Shown: piece by piece, positions 25,622 to 34,324 of the stretch | Layout: every line of letters starts with the position of its first letter | Position numbering within the stretch: position 1 is the first letter of the stretch | NCBI RefSeq assembly: GCF_000745855.1 | Contig: NZ_JQKD01000004.1 | Location: 244,021 to 308,020, forward strand | Source of the DNA: Xenophilus azovorans DSM 13620 | GTDB lineage: Bacteria; Pseudomonadota; Gammaproteobacteria; Burkholderiales; Burkholderiaceae_C | Length of the DNA stretch: 64,000 nucleotides | Reading direction: 5' to 3' | The notes under the pieces: model-generated | What the model was told of the DNA's origin: nothing | The model's input: the letters and a program-made list of their open reading frames with translations, nothing else | The model's database searches: none | Program-made: the position numbers and the translations under genes

Positions 25622-26893
25622 TCAAACGGCCGCACGGGCCAGCCGCGCGTTCCACTCGGTCCAGAAGGCGCGCATCTGCACCTCGTCGTCCATCGCCTGC
25701 TTCTCCCTGGCCATGCCCTTGGAGATGTCGTTCCAGCCCGCCTCGCGTGCGTTCTCGTAGCCGCGCTGGCAGTGCTGCAGCGCCTCCACATCGTCTGGGG
25801 TGGCGAAGCCGCCGGGGCCGAGAAACTCGAGGAAGTTCTCCAGCCGCGACTTGCGCGACCAATCGCCCTCTTCCTCCGGCGCCAGCGCCCAGGCGTTGAC
25901 GTGCAGGAAATTGGGTGCGAGCGGATAGAACGTGCGCACCGTGATTGCCATGATGTCGTTGATGACCAGGTTCGGGAAGATCAGCAGGTTGCGGTTCTGC
26001 AGCGCGATGCGCTGCGCGCGTTCAGCGCCGAAGCGCTGCGTCAGCCCGTCGACGATCTTCTGGATGTCGGCCTTGCCCTGCTCGCCCCAGGCGGGAATCC
26101 ACTGGCCGATCGGACGCCCCCACGGAGCGCTGTACTCGATTACGGCGTGACCGTTGCCGAGGTCGCGGCCGTAGCCGACCAGCGGCACCGGCGCCAGCGA
26201 GCCGACGGTGCCCTTGAGATAGTCGAGGTAGCTCGCGTGGGTGGTCGACGCGTGGTAGCCGTCGATGCTGTTCTCGACGAGCAGCTTCCAGTTGGCGCGC
26301 AGGCTGTATTCCTGCGAGCCGCCGACGATGGTCATCTGCGAAGCCGACTGGTCGACCACCAGGTCGATGTACTCCTTGGCGTTTCCCAGGTAAGTCGACA
26401 GGTCGACGATGTCCTTGTCAAAGGCGATGAAGTGGAAGCCGCGGTATTCCTCGTGGCGCGGCGCCAGCACGAGGTTGCCGCCGCCTTCGGCGTTGAAGCC
26501 CTCGCAGTACGACTCCTTGCCCGGCTGGTCCTTCAGCGTGCCGTCGCTGCCGAACACCCAGCCGTGGTAGAAGCACTGGAAGTTCTTAGCCGTGCCCGCG
26601 CGGTCGCGGCAGACGGTGGCGCCGCGGTGCGGGCAGGTGTTCATGAACACGTTGACGCGACCCGCCGTGTCCCGGTTGAACAGCACGTTGCGGCCGGCCA
26701 CCGTGCGGGTGACGAACTGGCCGGGCTTGCCGATCTCCGACGCATGGCCGACGTAGAGCCAGCAGCGGTCGAAGATGATGCGACGCTCGGCCTCGAACAC
26801 ACTCTGGTCAACGAAAGACTGGCGCGGCACCTTGAACAGGCTGCGTTCCTTGTCGACGTGCAGCTGGATGACCTTGGCGGGGAGGGAACTCAC
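25622..26893 (-). CDS. cmtAb: Rieske oxygenase large subunit (CmtAb-like, p-cumate 2,3-dioxygenase type)
   Basis: 423 aa from GTG 26893; AGGAG lies 6 nt before it, and no ATG fits as well. Rieske ligands are in CPHRGATVC and CFYHGW; the iron site is in [14 protein letters not shown]. The C-terminal [20 protein letters not shown] is a family hallmark. The enzyme adds O2 across two ring carbons of an aryl carboxylate, keeping the carboxyl group. The dehydrogenase and extradiol dioxygenase for the next two steps follow in order, so the four genes form one catabolic unit. It needs a ferredoxin and reductase not encoded alongside. Confidence 0.85.
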   Translation of the reverse strand: MSSLPAKVIQLHVDKERSLFKVPRQSFVDQSVFEAERRIIFDRCWLYVGHASEIGKPGQFVTRTVAGRNVLFNRDTAGRVNVFMNTCPHRGATVCRDRAGTAKNFQCFYHGWVFGSDGTLKDQPGKESYCEGFNAEGGGNLVLAPRHEEYRGFHFIAFDKDIVDLSTYLGNAKEYIDLVVDQSASQMTIVGGSQEYSLRANWKLLVENSIDGYHASTTHASYLDYLKGTVGSLAPVPLVGYGRDLGNGHAVIEYSAPWGRPIGQWIPAWGEQGKADIQKIVDGLTQRFGAERAQRIALQNRNLLIFPNLVINDIMAITVRTFYPLAPNFLHVNAWALAPEEEGDWSRKSRLENFLEFLGPGGFATPDDVEALQHCQRGYENAREAGWNDISKGMAREKQAMDDEVQMRAFWTEWNARLARAAV

Positions 26894-26945
26894 GGCGAAC
26901 TCCTTGGTGGGCTGGGAACGTGCGGCAGGCGGCAGCGCGTCTGCT

Positions 26946-27644
26946 TCAGACACCCAGGTGATGGTTGAGCATGTCCTGGTCGTGCCGCAGCGTGTCACTG
27001 GGTCCGCGTACGACGATGGCGCCGCGCGACATCACGGCCACTTCGTCGGCGACGTCGAACACGGTGTCCAGGTTCTGGTCGACGATGACGACCGCGAGCC
27101 CGCTGCCGCGCAGCGAGCGCAGCACACGGCTGATCTCCTCGACGATGAGTGGAGCGAGCCCTTCGGTCGGTTCGTCCAGGATCAACAGCCTCGGGTTGGT
27201 GAGCAGCGCCCGTGCGATGGCGAGCATCTGCTGCTCTCCGCCCGACAGGGCATCGCAGCGGTTGCGCCGACGCTCGCCCAGACGCGGAAACACCTGAAGC
27301 ACCCGCTCCAGCGTCCAGCCACCTTGGGCAGGAGCCGGCCGCTCGCCGAGCGTGAGGCTCTCCATCACGGTGAGCGATGGGAAGACACCGCGGTTCTCCG
27401 GCACGAAGGCAACGCCGCGGCGCGCGATCTGGTGGGTGGGCACGCCGACGATCGGCTGCCCGTCGAGGAGCACGCTGCCGCCGCTTGGCTGCATCAGGCC
27501 GACGATGCAGCGCAACGTGGTCGACTTGCCGACGCCGTTGCGGCCGATCAGCCCGAGGAAGCTGGTGGCGTCGGCGTGCAGGCTCACCCCGTGCAGCACA
27601 GGGGTGGCGCCGTAGGCGGCGCGCAGGTCGCGGACTTCAAGCAA
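26946..27644 (-). CDS. livF: Branched-chain amino-acid-type ABC transporter ATPase LivF
   Basis: 232 aa. Walker [10 protein letters not shown], signature LSGGEQQML, Walker [14 protein letters not shown] and the switch histidine region VVIVDQN. It powers import at the inner membrane with LivG. The best start is TTG 27644, inside the end of livG (8-bp overlap); no closer ATG exists. The five-gene liv set lies next to aromatic genes, and such HAAT transporters often import aromatic acids in beta-proteobacteria. Confidence 0.9.
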   Translation of the reverse strand: MLEVRDLRAAYGATPVLHGVSLHADATSFLGLIGRNGVGKSTTLRCIVGLMQPSGGSVLLDGQPIVGVPTHQIARRGVAFVPENRGVFPSLTVMESLTLGERPAPAQGGWTLERVLQVFPRLGERRRNRCDALSGGEQQMLAIARALLTNPRLLILDEPTEGLAPLIVEEISRVLRSLRGSGLAVVIVDQNLDTVFDVADEVAVMSRGAIVVRGPSDTLRHDQDMLNHHLGV

Positions 27645-28398
27645 GCTGGCGCCCCTTGAAGTAGATGCGCTGGACGCGGTCGCTGGCGCGGATCTCCGCC
27701 GGCGTGCCCTGCTCGAACAGGGCGCCCTGCTCGAACACGAACACGTGGTCGGTGAGCCCTTCGATAACCTTCAGGTCGTGCTCGATGATCATCAGGGTGA
27801 GCTCCGCAGGCAGGCTCGCGCGCAGCATGTCGACGACGGCATGGGTTTCCTCCTCGCTCATGCCCGCGGTGGGCTCGTCGAGCAGCAGCAGCCGCGGCTC
27901 GGTGGCGAGCGCCAGGGCGATCTCGAGCTGGCGCAGTTCGCCGTACGACAGCGCCGAAGCCGACGTATGCGACTTCGCCGTCAGGCCGACGCGCGCGACA
28001 TGCGCCTCGGCCCGCTCGTCGACATCGCGGTCGCGGCTGCGCGGCGACCAGAAGTCGAAGGTGCGGCGCGGCTGGCGCGAGCGCACAGACAGGCGCACGT
28101 TGTCGAGCACGTCGAACTCGGGGAACACGCTGGTCTTCTGGAAGCTGCGGCCGATGCCCAGGTGGCTGCGCCGGTCGGCTCCCAGTGCGGTGATGTCGGC
28201 GCCCTGGAAATGGATCGAGCCAGCGGTCGCGCGCAGCGTGCCGGTAAGCAGGTTCAGCAGGCTGGTCTTGCCGGCGCCGTTGGGGCCGAGCACGCCATAG
28301 CGGCGGCCGGGCTGAAGCCGCAGACTCACGTCGCGCACTGCAATGAAGCGGCCGTAGGCCAGCGTCAGACCCTCGGTCGCAAGCAGGGCGGCGCTCAT
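27637..28398 (-). CDS. livG: ABC transporter ATPase LivG
   Basis: 253 aa from ATG 28398. Walker A GPNGAGKTS, signature LSYGELRQL (the serine-tyrosine variant seen in LivG), Walker B LLLLDEPTAGMSEEE and the histidine in MIIEHDLKVI. It partners LivF in the heterodimeric ATPase. It overlaps livM by 4 bp and livF by 8 bp, so the operon is tightly coupled. Confidence 0.92.
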   Translation of the reverse strand: MSAALLATEGLTLAYGRFIAVRDVSLRLQPGRRYGVLGPNGAGKTSLLNLLTGTLRATAGSIHFQGADITALGADRRSHLGIGRSFQKTSVFPEFDVLDNVRLSVRSRQPRRTFDFWSPRSRDRDVDERAEAHVARVGLTAKSHTSASALSYGELRQLEIALALATEPRLLLLDEPTAGMSEEETHAVVDMLRASLPAELTLMIIEHDLKVIEGLTDHVFVFEQGALFEQGTPAEIRASDRVQRIYFKGRQLA

Positions 28399-29393
28399 GA
28401 CGGCTCCCCCCGCAGCGCATCGCCGGCGGCGGCCGCCGGCGTCCCGCCGCGTCGCCGGCGCCAGGCGTTGCCGACGAGCGGAACCAACCCCGCCGGCGCG
28501 AACAGCACGACCAGGATGAACACCACGCCGAGCACCAGCCGCCAGTGATCCGTGAGCAGACCGAGGTAGTGGAACAGCGCGAGGAACAGCGCCGCGCCGA
28601 CGGCCGGCCCGTAGAGGCTGGCGACGCCGCCGAGGATGACCATCAGGATCACCTCGCCGGAGACTGTCCAGAACAGGATCGCCGGCTCGACCAGGTTGAA
28701 CAGCGCCGCCTGCAGCGCACCGGCCACGGCGGCCACCGATCCGGCCATCACGAAGCCGATCAGCTGGAAGCGCCGCACCGGGTAGCCGAGCGCGCCCATC
28801 CGCGCCGGGTTCTGCCGGATGCCGGCGAACACGGCGCCCATCGGCGAGGCGTCGAGCCGGCGCAACGCGTACAGCAGCAGCACCAGCGCGACCAGCGCGA
28901 CGTGGTAGAAGGTCTTCGCGCTGTCCAGGCTGAGCCACTCGGCGACGTCGCCGGGCCACAGCGTGGGGCGCGGGATCGACGGAATGCCGTTGATGCCGCC
29001 GGTCCAGCGGTCGGCCGACAGCACGGCCACGTAGGCGAGCTGGCACAGGGCGATCGTAATCATTACGAAGCCGACGCCGCCCAGCCGCAGCACGAGCGCA
29101 CCGACCACCAGCGAGACCAGCGCCCCCGCCACCAGCGCAGCGGCCAGCAACAGGAACAGGTTCTGCGTCAGGTGCAGGAGCATGAGGCCGGCAAGGTAGG
29201 CGCCGACGCCGAGGAACAGCCCGTGGCCGAAGCTGATGAGCCCCAGGCGCCCGATCAGGATGTTCAGGCTCAGCGCGAACATCGCGGTCGTCATGACCTC
29301 GATGGCGAATTCGGTCTGCGTGCCGCGCAGGCCATGCGGCAGCAGCAGGGCCAGCAGCAGCACCACGCAGACGGTCCAGCGTTCTCGGTTCAT
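28395..29393 (-). CDS. livM: ABC transporter permease LivM
   Basis: 332 aa, about 8-9 membrane helices. The LivM motifs ALSLNILIGRLGLISFGHG and LPRSAHG-type loops are represented by FAGIRQNPARMGALGYPVRRFQLIGF, the EAA-like ATPase-contact loop near the middle. It forms the channel with LivH. It has 4-bp overlaps with livG and livH. Confidence 0.9.
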   Translation of the reverse strand: MNRERWTVCVVLLLALLLPHGLRGTQTEFAIEVMTTAMFALSLNILIGRLGLISFGHGLFLGVGAYLAGLMLLHLTQNLFLLLAAALVAGALVSLVVGALVLRLGGVGFVMITIALCQLAYVAVLSADRWTGGINGIPSIPRPTLWPGDVAEWLSLDSAKTFYHVALVALVLLLYALRRLDASPMGAVFAGIRQNPARMGALGYPVRRFQLIGFVMAGSVAAVAGALQAALFNLVEPAILFWTVSGEVILMVILGGVASLYGPAVGAALFLALFHYLGLLTDHWRLVLGVVFILVVLFAPAGLVPLVGNAWRRRRGGTPAAAAGDALRGEPS

Positions 29394-30250
29394 CGCGCGA
29401 TCCCCATCAGGCCCTGCGGCCGCACCAGCAGCACGAGCACCAGCACCAGGTAGATGAAGCCAGTCGAAAACGCGGGCGCGTAGACTTGGCCCACCACGGT
29501 CGCCCCACCGATGATCAGGCTGGCGATCAGCGCGCCCGGCAGCGAGCCCATGCCGCCGACCACCACGACGACGAGCGCGGAGATCAGGATCTCGCTGCCC
29601 ATGCCGGGGAAGGCGTTGAACAGCGGCAGCGACAACACGCCGGCCAGCCCGGCCAGCGCCGACCCGGCCGCGAAGACGCCGGTGAACAGGAGGCGCACGT
29701 CTATGCCGAGCGCGGACGCCATCTCACGGTCGTCGACGCTGGCACGCACCATCGCGCCGAGCTTGCTGCGCCCGAACAGCGTGACGAGCGCCGCGACCAC
29801 GACGACGCCGACCGCCACGACGAGCAGCCGATAGAGCGGAATGGCGACGCCCGCCACGACGATGCTGCCCTGCAGCTCGACCGGCGGCGCGAGCGTCTGG
29901 ATCTGCGGGCCCCAGATGATGCGCACAAGTTCGTCGCAGGCGAACACCAGGCCGAGTGTCAGCAGCACCTGCGGGTACATGCCGCGGCCGTAGGTGCGCG
30001 AGAGCAGCGTGCGTTCGACGAGCACGCCCAGCGCCCCGGTGAGCACCGGCACGACCAGCAGGGCCCAGTAGAAATGCCCCAGCCGGCCAGCCAGCGTGAG
30101 CGCGAGGTAGCCGCCCACCATGTAGAACACGCCGTGTGCCAGGTTGACGACGTGCATCAGCCCGAAGATCAGCGAGAGGCCCGAGGCCACGAGGAACAAC
30201 AGCGCCCCCATCTGAAGGGCGTTGACGACCTGTTCGGCGAAGATCTGCAT
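29390..30250 (-). CDS. livH: ABC transporter permease LivH
   Basis: 286 aa with 7-8 membrane helices. VASGLSLIFGLMHVVNLAHG near the N-terminus and GAMVRASVDDREMASALGID (the ATPase-contact loop) are standard LivH features. It forms the permease with LivM. It lies 52 bp after livK and overlaps livM by 4 bp. Confidence 0.92.
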   Translation of the reverse strand: MQIFAEQVVNALQMGALLFLVASGLSLIFGLMHVVNLAHGVFYMVGGYLALTLAGRLGHFYWALLVVPVLTGALGVLVERTLLSRTYGRGMYPQVLLTLGLVFACDELVRIIWGPQIQTLAPPVELQGSIVVAGVAIPLYRLLVVAVGVVVVAALVTLFGRSKLGAMVRASVDDREMASALGIDVRLLFTGVFAAGSALAGLAGVLSLPLFNAFPGMGSEILISALVVVVVGGMGSLPGALIASLIIGGATVVGQVYAPAFSTGFIYLVLVLVLLVRPQGLMGIAR

Positions 30251-30302
30251 GGCGTGCTCCGGTGCGCGCGGGTGTATGGGTGCCGCGCGGGCGTGGGTCG
30301 CG

Positions 30303-31502
30303 TCAGAGGCTGCAGCCGGTGCCCGGGTCGGTGACCTTCTCGTAGGTCTTCAGGATCTTGTGTGCCAGCGCACCATCCGGCTTCTTGATCACTTCGCCGA
30401 TGTAGATGTTCTGGATCACGTTGCCGGTGCGCGGGTCGATGGTGACGGGCCCGCGCGGGCTGTCGATCTTCAAGCTGCTGAGCGCCGTGCGAACCTTGTC
30501 CTTGTCGCGCAGGTCGCCCTTCATCGCCTCGACGGTGGCGAGCATCAGCTTGGCGGTGTCGTAACCCTGCACGTGCATCGTGTGGGCGACCTTGCCATAG
30601 CGCTTCTGGAAGCGCGCCTGAAATGCGTTGTTCAACGGCGTGTTCAGCGCCGACATGTAGTGGCCGCCGATCACCATGCCGATGGCGTTGTCGCCCATCG
30701 CCGGGAAGAACAGTTCGTCGCCCAGCCAGATCGGCGCGACCAGCTTCAGCTTCGGTCCGCGGATGCCTGCCTGGGTCACCTGGTTGACGAAGCGCGGCCC
30801 GCCCGCGCCCACGATGAACGACCACGTCATGTCGACTTCGCCGAGGCGCGAGCGCAGGTTGGTGATGGTCGGCGCGAAATCGGCGGCGCCCATCGCCGTC
30901 CAGTCCTCGTACGCCACCTTGCCGCCGCTTTTCGTCAGACCGTCCTTGAACGCGGCGGCCATCTCGCGTCCGGCGTCGTAGTTGGAGGCGATCGTCATCG
31001 CCGACTTGCCGACCGACTCGCCGGCGTACAGGCCGAGCGCGTGGTTGACTTGCCAGTTGGAGAACGAGGTGCGCACGATGTACGGGCTGCAGTCCTTGCC
31101 CGTCACGTCGTTGTTGCCGGCGTTGGCCACCAGCAGGAAGGTCTTGGAGCGGTGCACTTCATCGCGGATCGCCGCGACGACGTGCGAGGCGATCGGCCCG
31201 ACGAGGAAGTCGACCTGGTCGTCCTTGATGTAGCGCCGCGCCAGCTGCAGGGTGACCTTCGGGTCTTCCTTGTTGTCCTCCTTCAGGACGACGATCTTGC
31301 GGCCGGCCACCTGGCCGCCTGCCTCCTCGATGGCCAGATCAAAGCCCTCGCGCACGGCTTCGCCGTACACCGCGAAGACCTGTGAGAACGGCAGCAGGAG
31401 GCCGACTTTGAGCTCCTTGCCCTGCTGGGCTTGAGCGGCCGGTGCAACGGCAGCGGCCAGCGCGAGTAACGCGGCATGGGTCAGACGAAAGAGCGGGCGC
31501 AT
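30303..31502 (-). CDS. livK: Periplasmic substrate-binding protein LivK-type
   Basis: 399 aa from ATG 31502. A signal peptide (MRPLFRLTHAALLALAAAVA, cleaved after APAAQAQ) is followed by a type-1 periplasmic fold: KVGLLLPFSQVFAVYGEAVR, QVDFLVGPIASHVVAAI, KTFLLVANAGNNDVTGKDC and MHVQGYDTAKLML. Such receptors beside Rieske and ring-cleavage genes commonly bind aromatic carboxylates rather than amino acids. It is the first gene of the liv operon; the palindrome at 31601-31615 lies about 100 bp upstream. Confidence 0.9.
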   Translation of the reverse strand: MRPLFRLTHAALLALAAAVAPAAQAQQGKELKVGLLLPFSQVFAVYGEAVREGFDLAIEEAGGQVAGRKIVVLKEDNKEDPKVTLQLARRYIKDDQVDFLVGPIASHVVAAIRDEVHRSKTFLLVANAGNNDVTGKDCSPYIVRTSFSNWQVNHALGLYAGESVGKSAMTIASNYDAGREMAAAFKDGLTKSGGKVAYEDWTAMGAADFAPTITNLRSRLGEVDMTWSFIVGAGGPRFVNQVTQAGIRGPKLKLVAPIWLGDELFFPAMGDNAIGMVIGGHYMSALNTPLNNAFQARFQKRYGKVAHTMHVQGYDTAKLMLATVEAMKGDLRDKDKVRTALSSLKIDSPRGPVTIDPRTGNVIQNIYIGEVIKKPDGALAHKILKTYEKVTDPGTGCSL

Positions 31503-31600
31503 AGTGTCTCCGGACGAAGTCGAGAACAAACAGGCCTGACTGTTTTCGCGCGAACGAGAGCGCTAGGCGTCAGTGCATGAGCAAGTCTAAGGATCTCGCT

Positions 31601-31615
31601 AGAGATTCAATCTCT
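31601..31615. promoter_or_regulatory. 15-bp perfect palindrome upstream of livK
   Basis: AGAGATT-C-AATCTCT, seven bases mirrored exactly about one central base. It lies 98 bp upstream of the livK start in an A+T-richer stretch where transcription of the liv operon should begin. The size fits a dimeric repressor or activator site, but the regulator is unknown. It is too short and has no T-run on either side convincing enough for a terminator. Confidence 0.45.
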
Positions 31616-31646
31616 CGTTAATACCTATTAATCCCAATATTTTGGA

Positions 31647-32153
31647 TGCGTTACGTTCAATTGACCAGCGGCAGGTCCATGGCGAGCCGGCTGGCACCGG
31701 GCCGACCTCGATGCTCACGCTGCCACGGAGCCGCGCGGTGACCTGCGCCGCCACGGCCGGGCCGAGCCCGGTGCCACGCGCGCCGCGGCTCGGATCGCCG
31801 CGCGCGAACGCCTGCAGCTCGCGTTCGCGGTCGGCCAGCGCGACGCCCGGCCCGGCGTCGTCGACCTCGATGCGCCCGCGCCCGCCACCGGTCACCAGCC
31901 GCAGCACCACCGGCGGCCCGCCATGGCGGAACGCGCTGTCCAGCAGGTTCAGCACCGGCCGCGCGAGCGAGCTGTTCAGGTTGTACGACACGCCGGCCAG
32001 CAGCAGCCGTCGCTCGCGTTTGTGGCGGGCGAGGCGCTCACGCAGCTCGCCCCAGGCGGCGTCGACGGCCGCCACCTCCGCCATTGCGCTGCGCACCGGC
32101 CGCACCGTCTGTGCGGGTCCCTCGGGCTCGGCAGGGTCGTGCGCGGCCATGCG
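31647..32153 (-). pseudogene. Sensor histidine kinase ATPase-domain fragment
   Basis: About 165 codons read as the catalytic part of a histidine kinase: an N-box-like LNLLDSAFRHGG (asparagine replaced by aspartate), a G1-like VDDAGPGVAL and a G2-like GARGTGLGPAV, ending SPWTCRWSIE. The phospho-acceptor domain, the membrane sensor and any response regulator are missing, and an inverted IS630 fragment starts where the upstream part should be. It is a remnant, not a working kinase. Confidence 0.65.
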
Positions 32154-32172
32154 CTCGGCAGCCGCGCGAGCG

Positions 32173-32375
32173 GCCCTGTGGTGCTGTTGCCCGGCTACGC
32201 GCCGGACCTCATCCCCGTGGAGTACCTGTGGGCCTGGCTCAAGCGTCACGCCTTGGCCAACTTCTGCCCCTACACGCTGGCCGAGCTGAAAGACACCGCG
32301 CGCCGCAAGCTCAAGAGCGGGCAGAACGCCAATCGATCATTCACCGCGTGCTGGAAGCAGGCCGAGCTGTGGTGA
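32173..32375 (+). mobile_element. IS630-family transposase, C-terminal remnant
   Basis: Sixty-odd codons give LLPGYAPDLIPVEYLWAWLK, the last catalytic block of IS630/Tc1-type DDE transposases (P-E-Y-x-W with the final acidic residue), followed by LANFCPYTLAELKDTARRKL and FTACWKQAELW before the stop at 32373. The earlier two-thirds of the transposase is missing. The remnant abuts the kinase fragment on the other strand and ends 20 bp from the MFS gene, so the insertion and a deletion probably removed the genes that once lay here. Confidence 0.75.
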
Positions 32376-32395
32376 TGTCATCGGTTATGTAAAGC

Positions 32396-33703
32396 TCAAT
32401 CGGCGTCGCCGGTCTCCGCCGGTTGCGGGCGGCCCAGACGCCCGAGCGCGGCAACGAGCAGGGCCGCCGCCAGCGGCCCCAGGCTCAGCAACGTGAGCCC
32501 GAGGCCGAAGCCGCCCGAGCGCTCCTTGGCCCAGCCGATGATGTACGGGCCGACGAAGCCGCCGAGCGCACCGACCGAGTTGATCATGGCAAAGGCGGCC
32601 GCGATGGCGCTGCCCTTCAGGTACACCTGCGGCAGCGTCCAGAAGCCGCCGGTCGAGCCCATGATGCCGGCGGCGGCGACGCTCAGCGCGGCGATCGCCA
32701 GCACCGGCTCGGCGGTGCTGCCGGCGGCCCACAGGCCGAGCGCACCTGCGGTCAGCGCGACGCAGCAGACTGAGAAGCGCCTGCCGGTGCGGTCGACGTA
32801 GCGCCCGAGCGCGACGATGACCACCAGCGCCACGACGAACGGGATCGCCGAGATGAAGCCCGTCTGCAGCGTCGAGGCGCCGAAGCCGCGGACGATCTGC
32901 GGCACCCAGAAGATGATGCCGAAACTGCCCACCAGCCCGCCGAAGTACGCCAGGCTCAACACCAGTACCGGTGCCGACCACAGGCCGTCGCGCAGGCTGC
33001 TGCGATGCTGCGGCGTGGCCTGCCGGTTCTCGCGGTCCAGGGCGCTCTCGAGCGCCTGCGCTTCCTCGGGGCGCAGCCACGCGGCGTCGCGCGGGCGGTC
33101 GGGCATGAGCCGGTAGACCGCCAGACCGGCGATCAGCGTCGGCAGCCCCTCGATGATGAACATCCACTGCCAGTTCTTCAGCCCCGCCAAGCCCTGCAGC
33201 TGCGGCAGCGACAGGATCGCGCCCGACACCGGCCCGCTGACGATCAGCGACACCGGCAGCGCGGCCATGATCAGCGCACTCATGCGGCCGCGGTACTCGG
33301 CCGGAAACCAGTAGGTCAGGTACAGGAACAGCCCGGGCAGCAGGCCCGCCTCGGCCACGCCGAGCAGGAAACGCAGCACGAAGAACGAGTTCGCGTCGTG
33401 AACGAAGGCCATCGCCATCGCCACGCAGCCCCAGGCGATCGTCAGCGGTGCGATCCAGCGGCGTGCGCCGATCTTCTCGATCATCATGTTGCTCGGCACT
33501 TCGAACAGCACGTAGCCGAGGAAGAAGACCCCGACCCCGAGCGCATAGACGGTCGGCGTGAAACCGAGGTCCTTGTTCATCCCCAGCGCCGCGAAACTGA
33601 CGTTGGCGCGGTCGAGGAAGCTGAGCAGGAACAGCAGCGCGAGAAACGGCATGAGCCGTCGCGCGGCCTTGGTGACGACGGGTTCGAGGGCAGGGGTGGA
33701 CAT
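32396..33703 (-). CDS. MFS transporter, ACS (anion:cation symporter) family
   Basis: 435 aa, 12 membrane helices. The first helix has the ACS pattern LLFLLSFLDRANVSFAALGM, followed by GYVLFEVPSNMMIEKIGARRW and RFLLGVAEAGLLPG. ACS members move organic anions such as phthalate, 4-hydroxyphenylacetate or glucarate. It is the distal gene of the minus-strand meta-cleavage operon, after a Rieske oxygenase pair, so it probably imports that oxygenase's substrate. Confidence 0.87.
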   Translation of the reverse strand: MSTPALEPVVTKAARRLMPFLALLFLLSFLDRANVSFAALGMNKDLGFTPTVYALGVGVFFLGYVLFEVPSNMMIEKIGARRWIAPLTIAWGCVAMAMAFVHDANSFFVLRFLLGVAEAGLLPGLFLYLTYWFPAEYRGRMSALIMAALPVSLIVSGPVSGAILSLPQLQGLAGLKNWQWMFIIEGLPTLIAGLAVYRLMPDRPRDAAWLRPEEAQALESALDRENRQATPQHRSSLRDGLWSAPVLVLSLAYFGGLVGSFGIIFWVPQIVRGFGASTLQTGFISAIPFVVALVVIVALGRYVDRTGRRFSVCCVALTAGALGLWAAGSTAEPVLAIAALSVAAAGIMGSTGGFWTLPQVYLKGSAIAAAFAMINSVGALGGFVGPYIIGWAKERSGGFGLGLTLLSLGPLAAALLVAALGRLGRPQPAETGDAD

Positions 33704-33839
33704 CGGGGCTCCGGTTCAGGTGGTGGCAGACGTTGTCAGGCGACCGCGACGGCGGCGACCGCCACGGCGATGGAAGCGCCGATGCCGACGCGCGCGCGGC
33801 GCCGGCCACCGCGGTCCACGCCGGGCCGTTCTTGCAGCT

Positions 33840-34322
33840 TCAAAACGGAAACACCACGTAGCGCGGCAGCGCGTCCGCGTCGTACACCGCACGGCGGTCG
33901 CGCAGCACCGCCTGCCCGCCCTGCAACTCGATCACGTCGCGGTAGACGCCCGAGGTCAGCAGCGTCGGCGTGCCGCCTTCGGGCGTCATCGTGATCAGGA
34001 AGTTGGAGGTCGCTTCCACGCGCCCGGCGCCGGCCTCGCGGCAGCGCACCCGCTGCACGAAGTGCCGCGTGCGGTAGGCCTGGTAGGTGCCGGCCCAGAC
34101 CTTGGTGACGATGGACACGCGGTCCTCGATGCGGGCGCGACAGTCGTCGTACATCAGCGCGATGCCCAGGCCGCGCTTGTCGTTCTCGGCCGAGACCCAG
34201 ATGTAGGAGGTTTCGGGTGCGGCGGAGAAGCAGGCCTTCCAGGCCTGCATGTCCTGCGCGTCCATCGCGACGATGTACTGCGATTGCAATTCGTCGAGCG
34301 CGGCCAGGATGGTGGCGTCCAT
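33840..34322 (-). CDS. Rieske oxygenase small subunit (unassigned system)
   Basis: 160 aa from ATG 34322. The beta-subunit fold is recognisable (SQYIVAMDAQDMQAWKACF, ALMYDDCRARIEDRVSIVTK, YRTRHFVQRV, YDADALPRYVVFPF), but the sequence lacks the hallmarks of the ben, and and cmt types in this window. It pairs with the large subunit ending 2 bp upstream. It is located in the meta-pathway operon between the tautomerase and the ACS transporter. Confidence 0.82.
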   Translation of the reverse strand: MDATILAALDELQSQYIVAMDAQDMQAWKACFSAAPETSYIWVSAENDKRGLGIALMYDDCRARIEDRVSIVTKVWAGTYQAYRTRHFVQRVRCREAGAGRVEATSNFLITMTPEGGTPTLLTSGVYRDVIELQGGQAVLRDRRAVYDADALPRYVVFPF

Positions 34323-34324
34323 GC

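Noticed and set aside
26946..31502. Leucine/isoleucine/valine uptake as the function of the liv genes
   Set aside because: Context is entirely aromatic catabolism; the family often transports aromatic acids in such operons. The liv names are used for family only.
31601..31615. Terminator for the kinase remnant
   Set aside because: The palindrome has only 7-bp A/T-rich arms, a one-base centre and no following T-run, so hairpin termination is unlikely.
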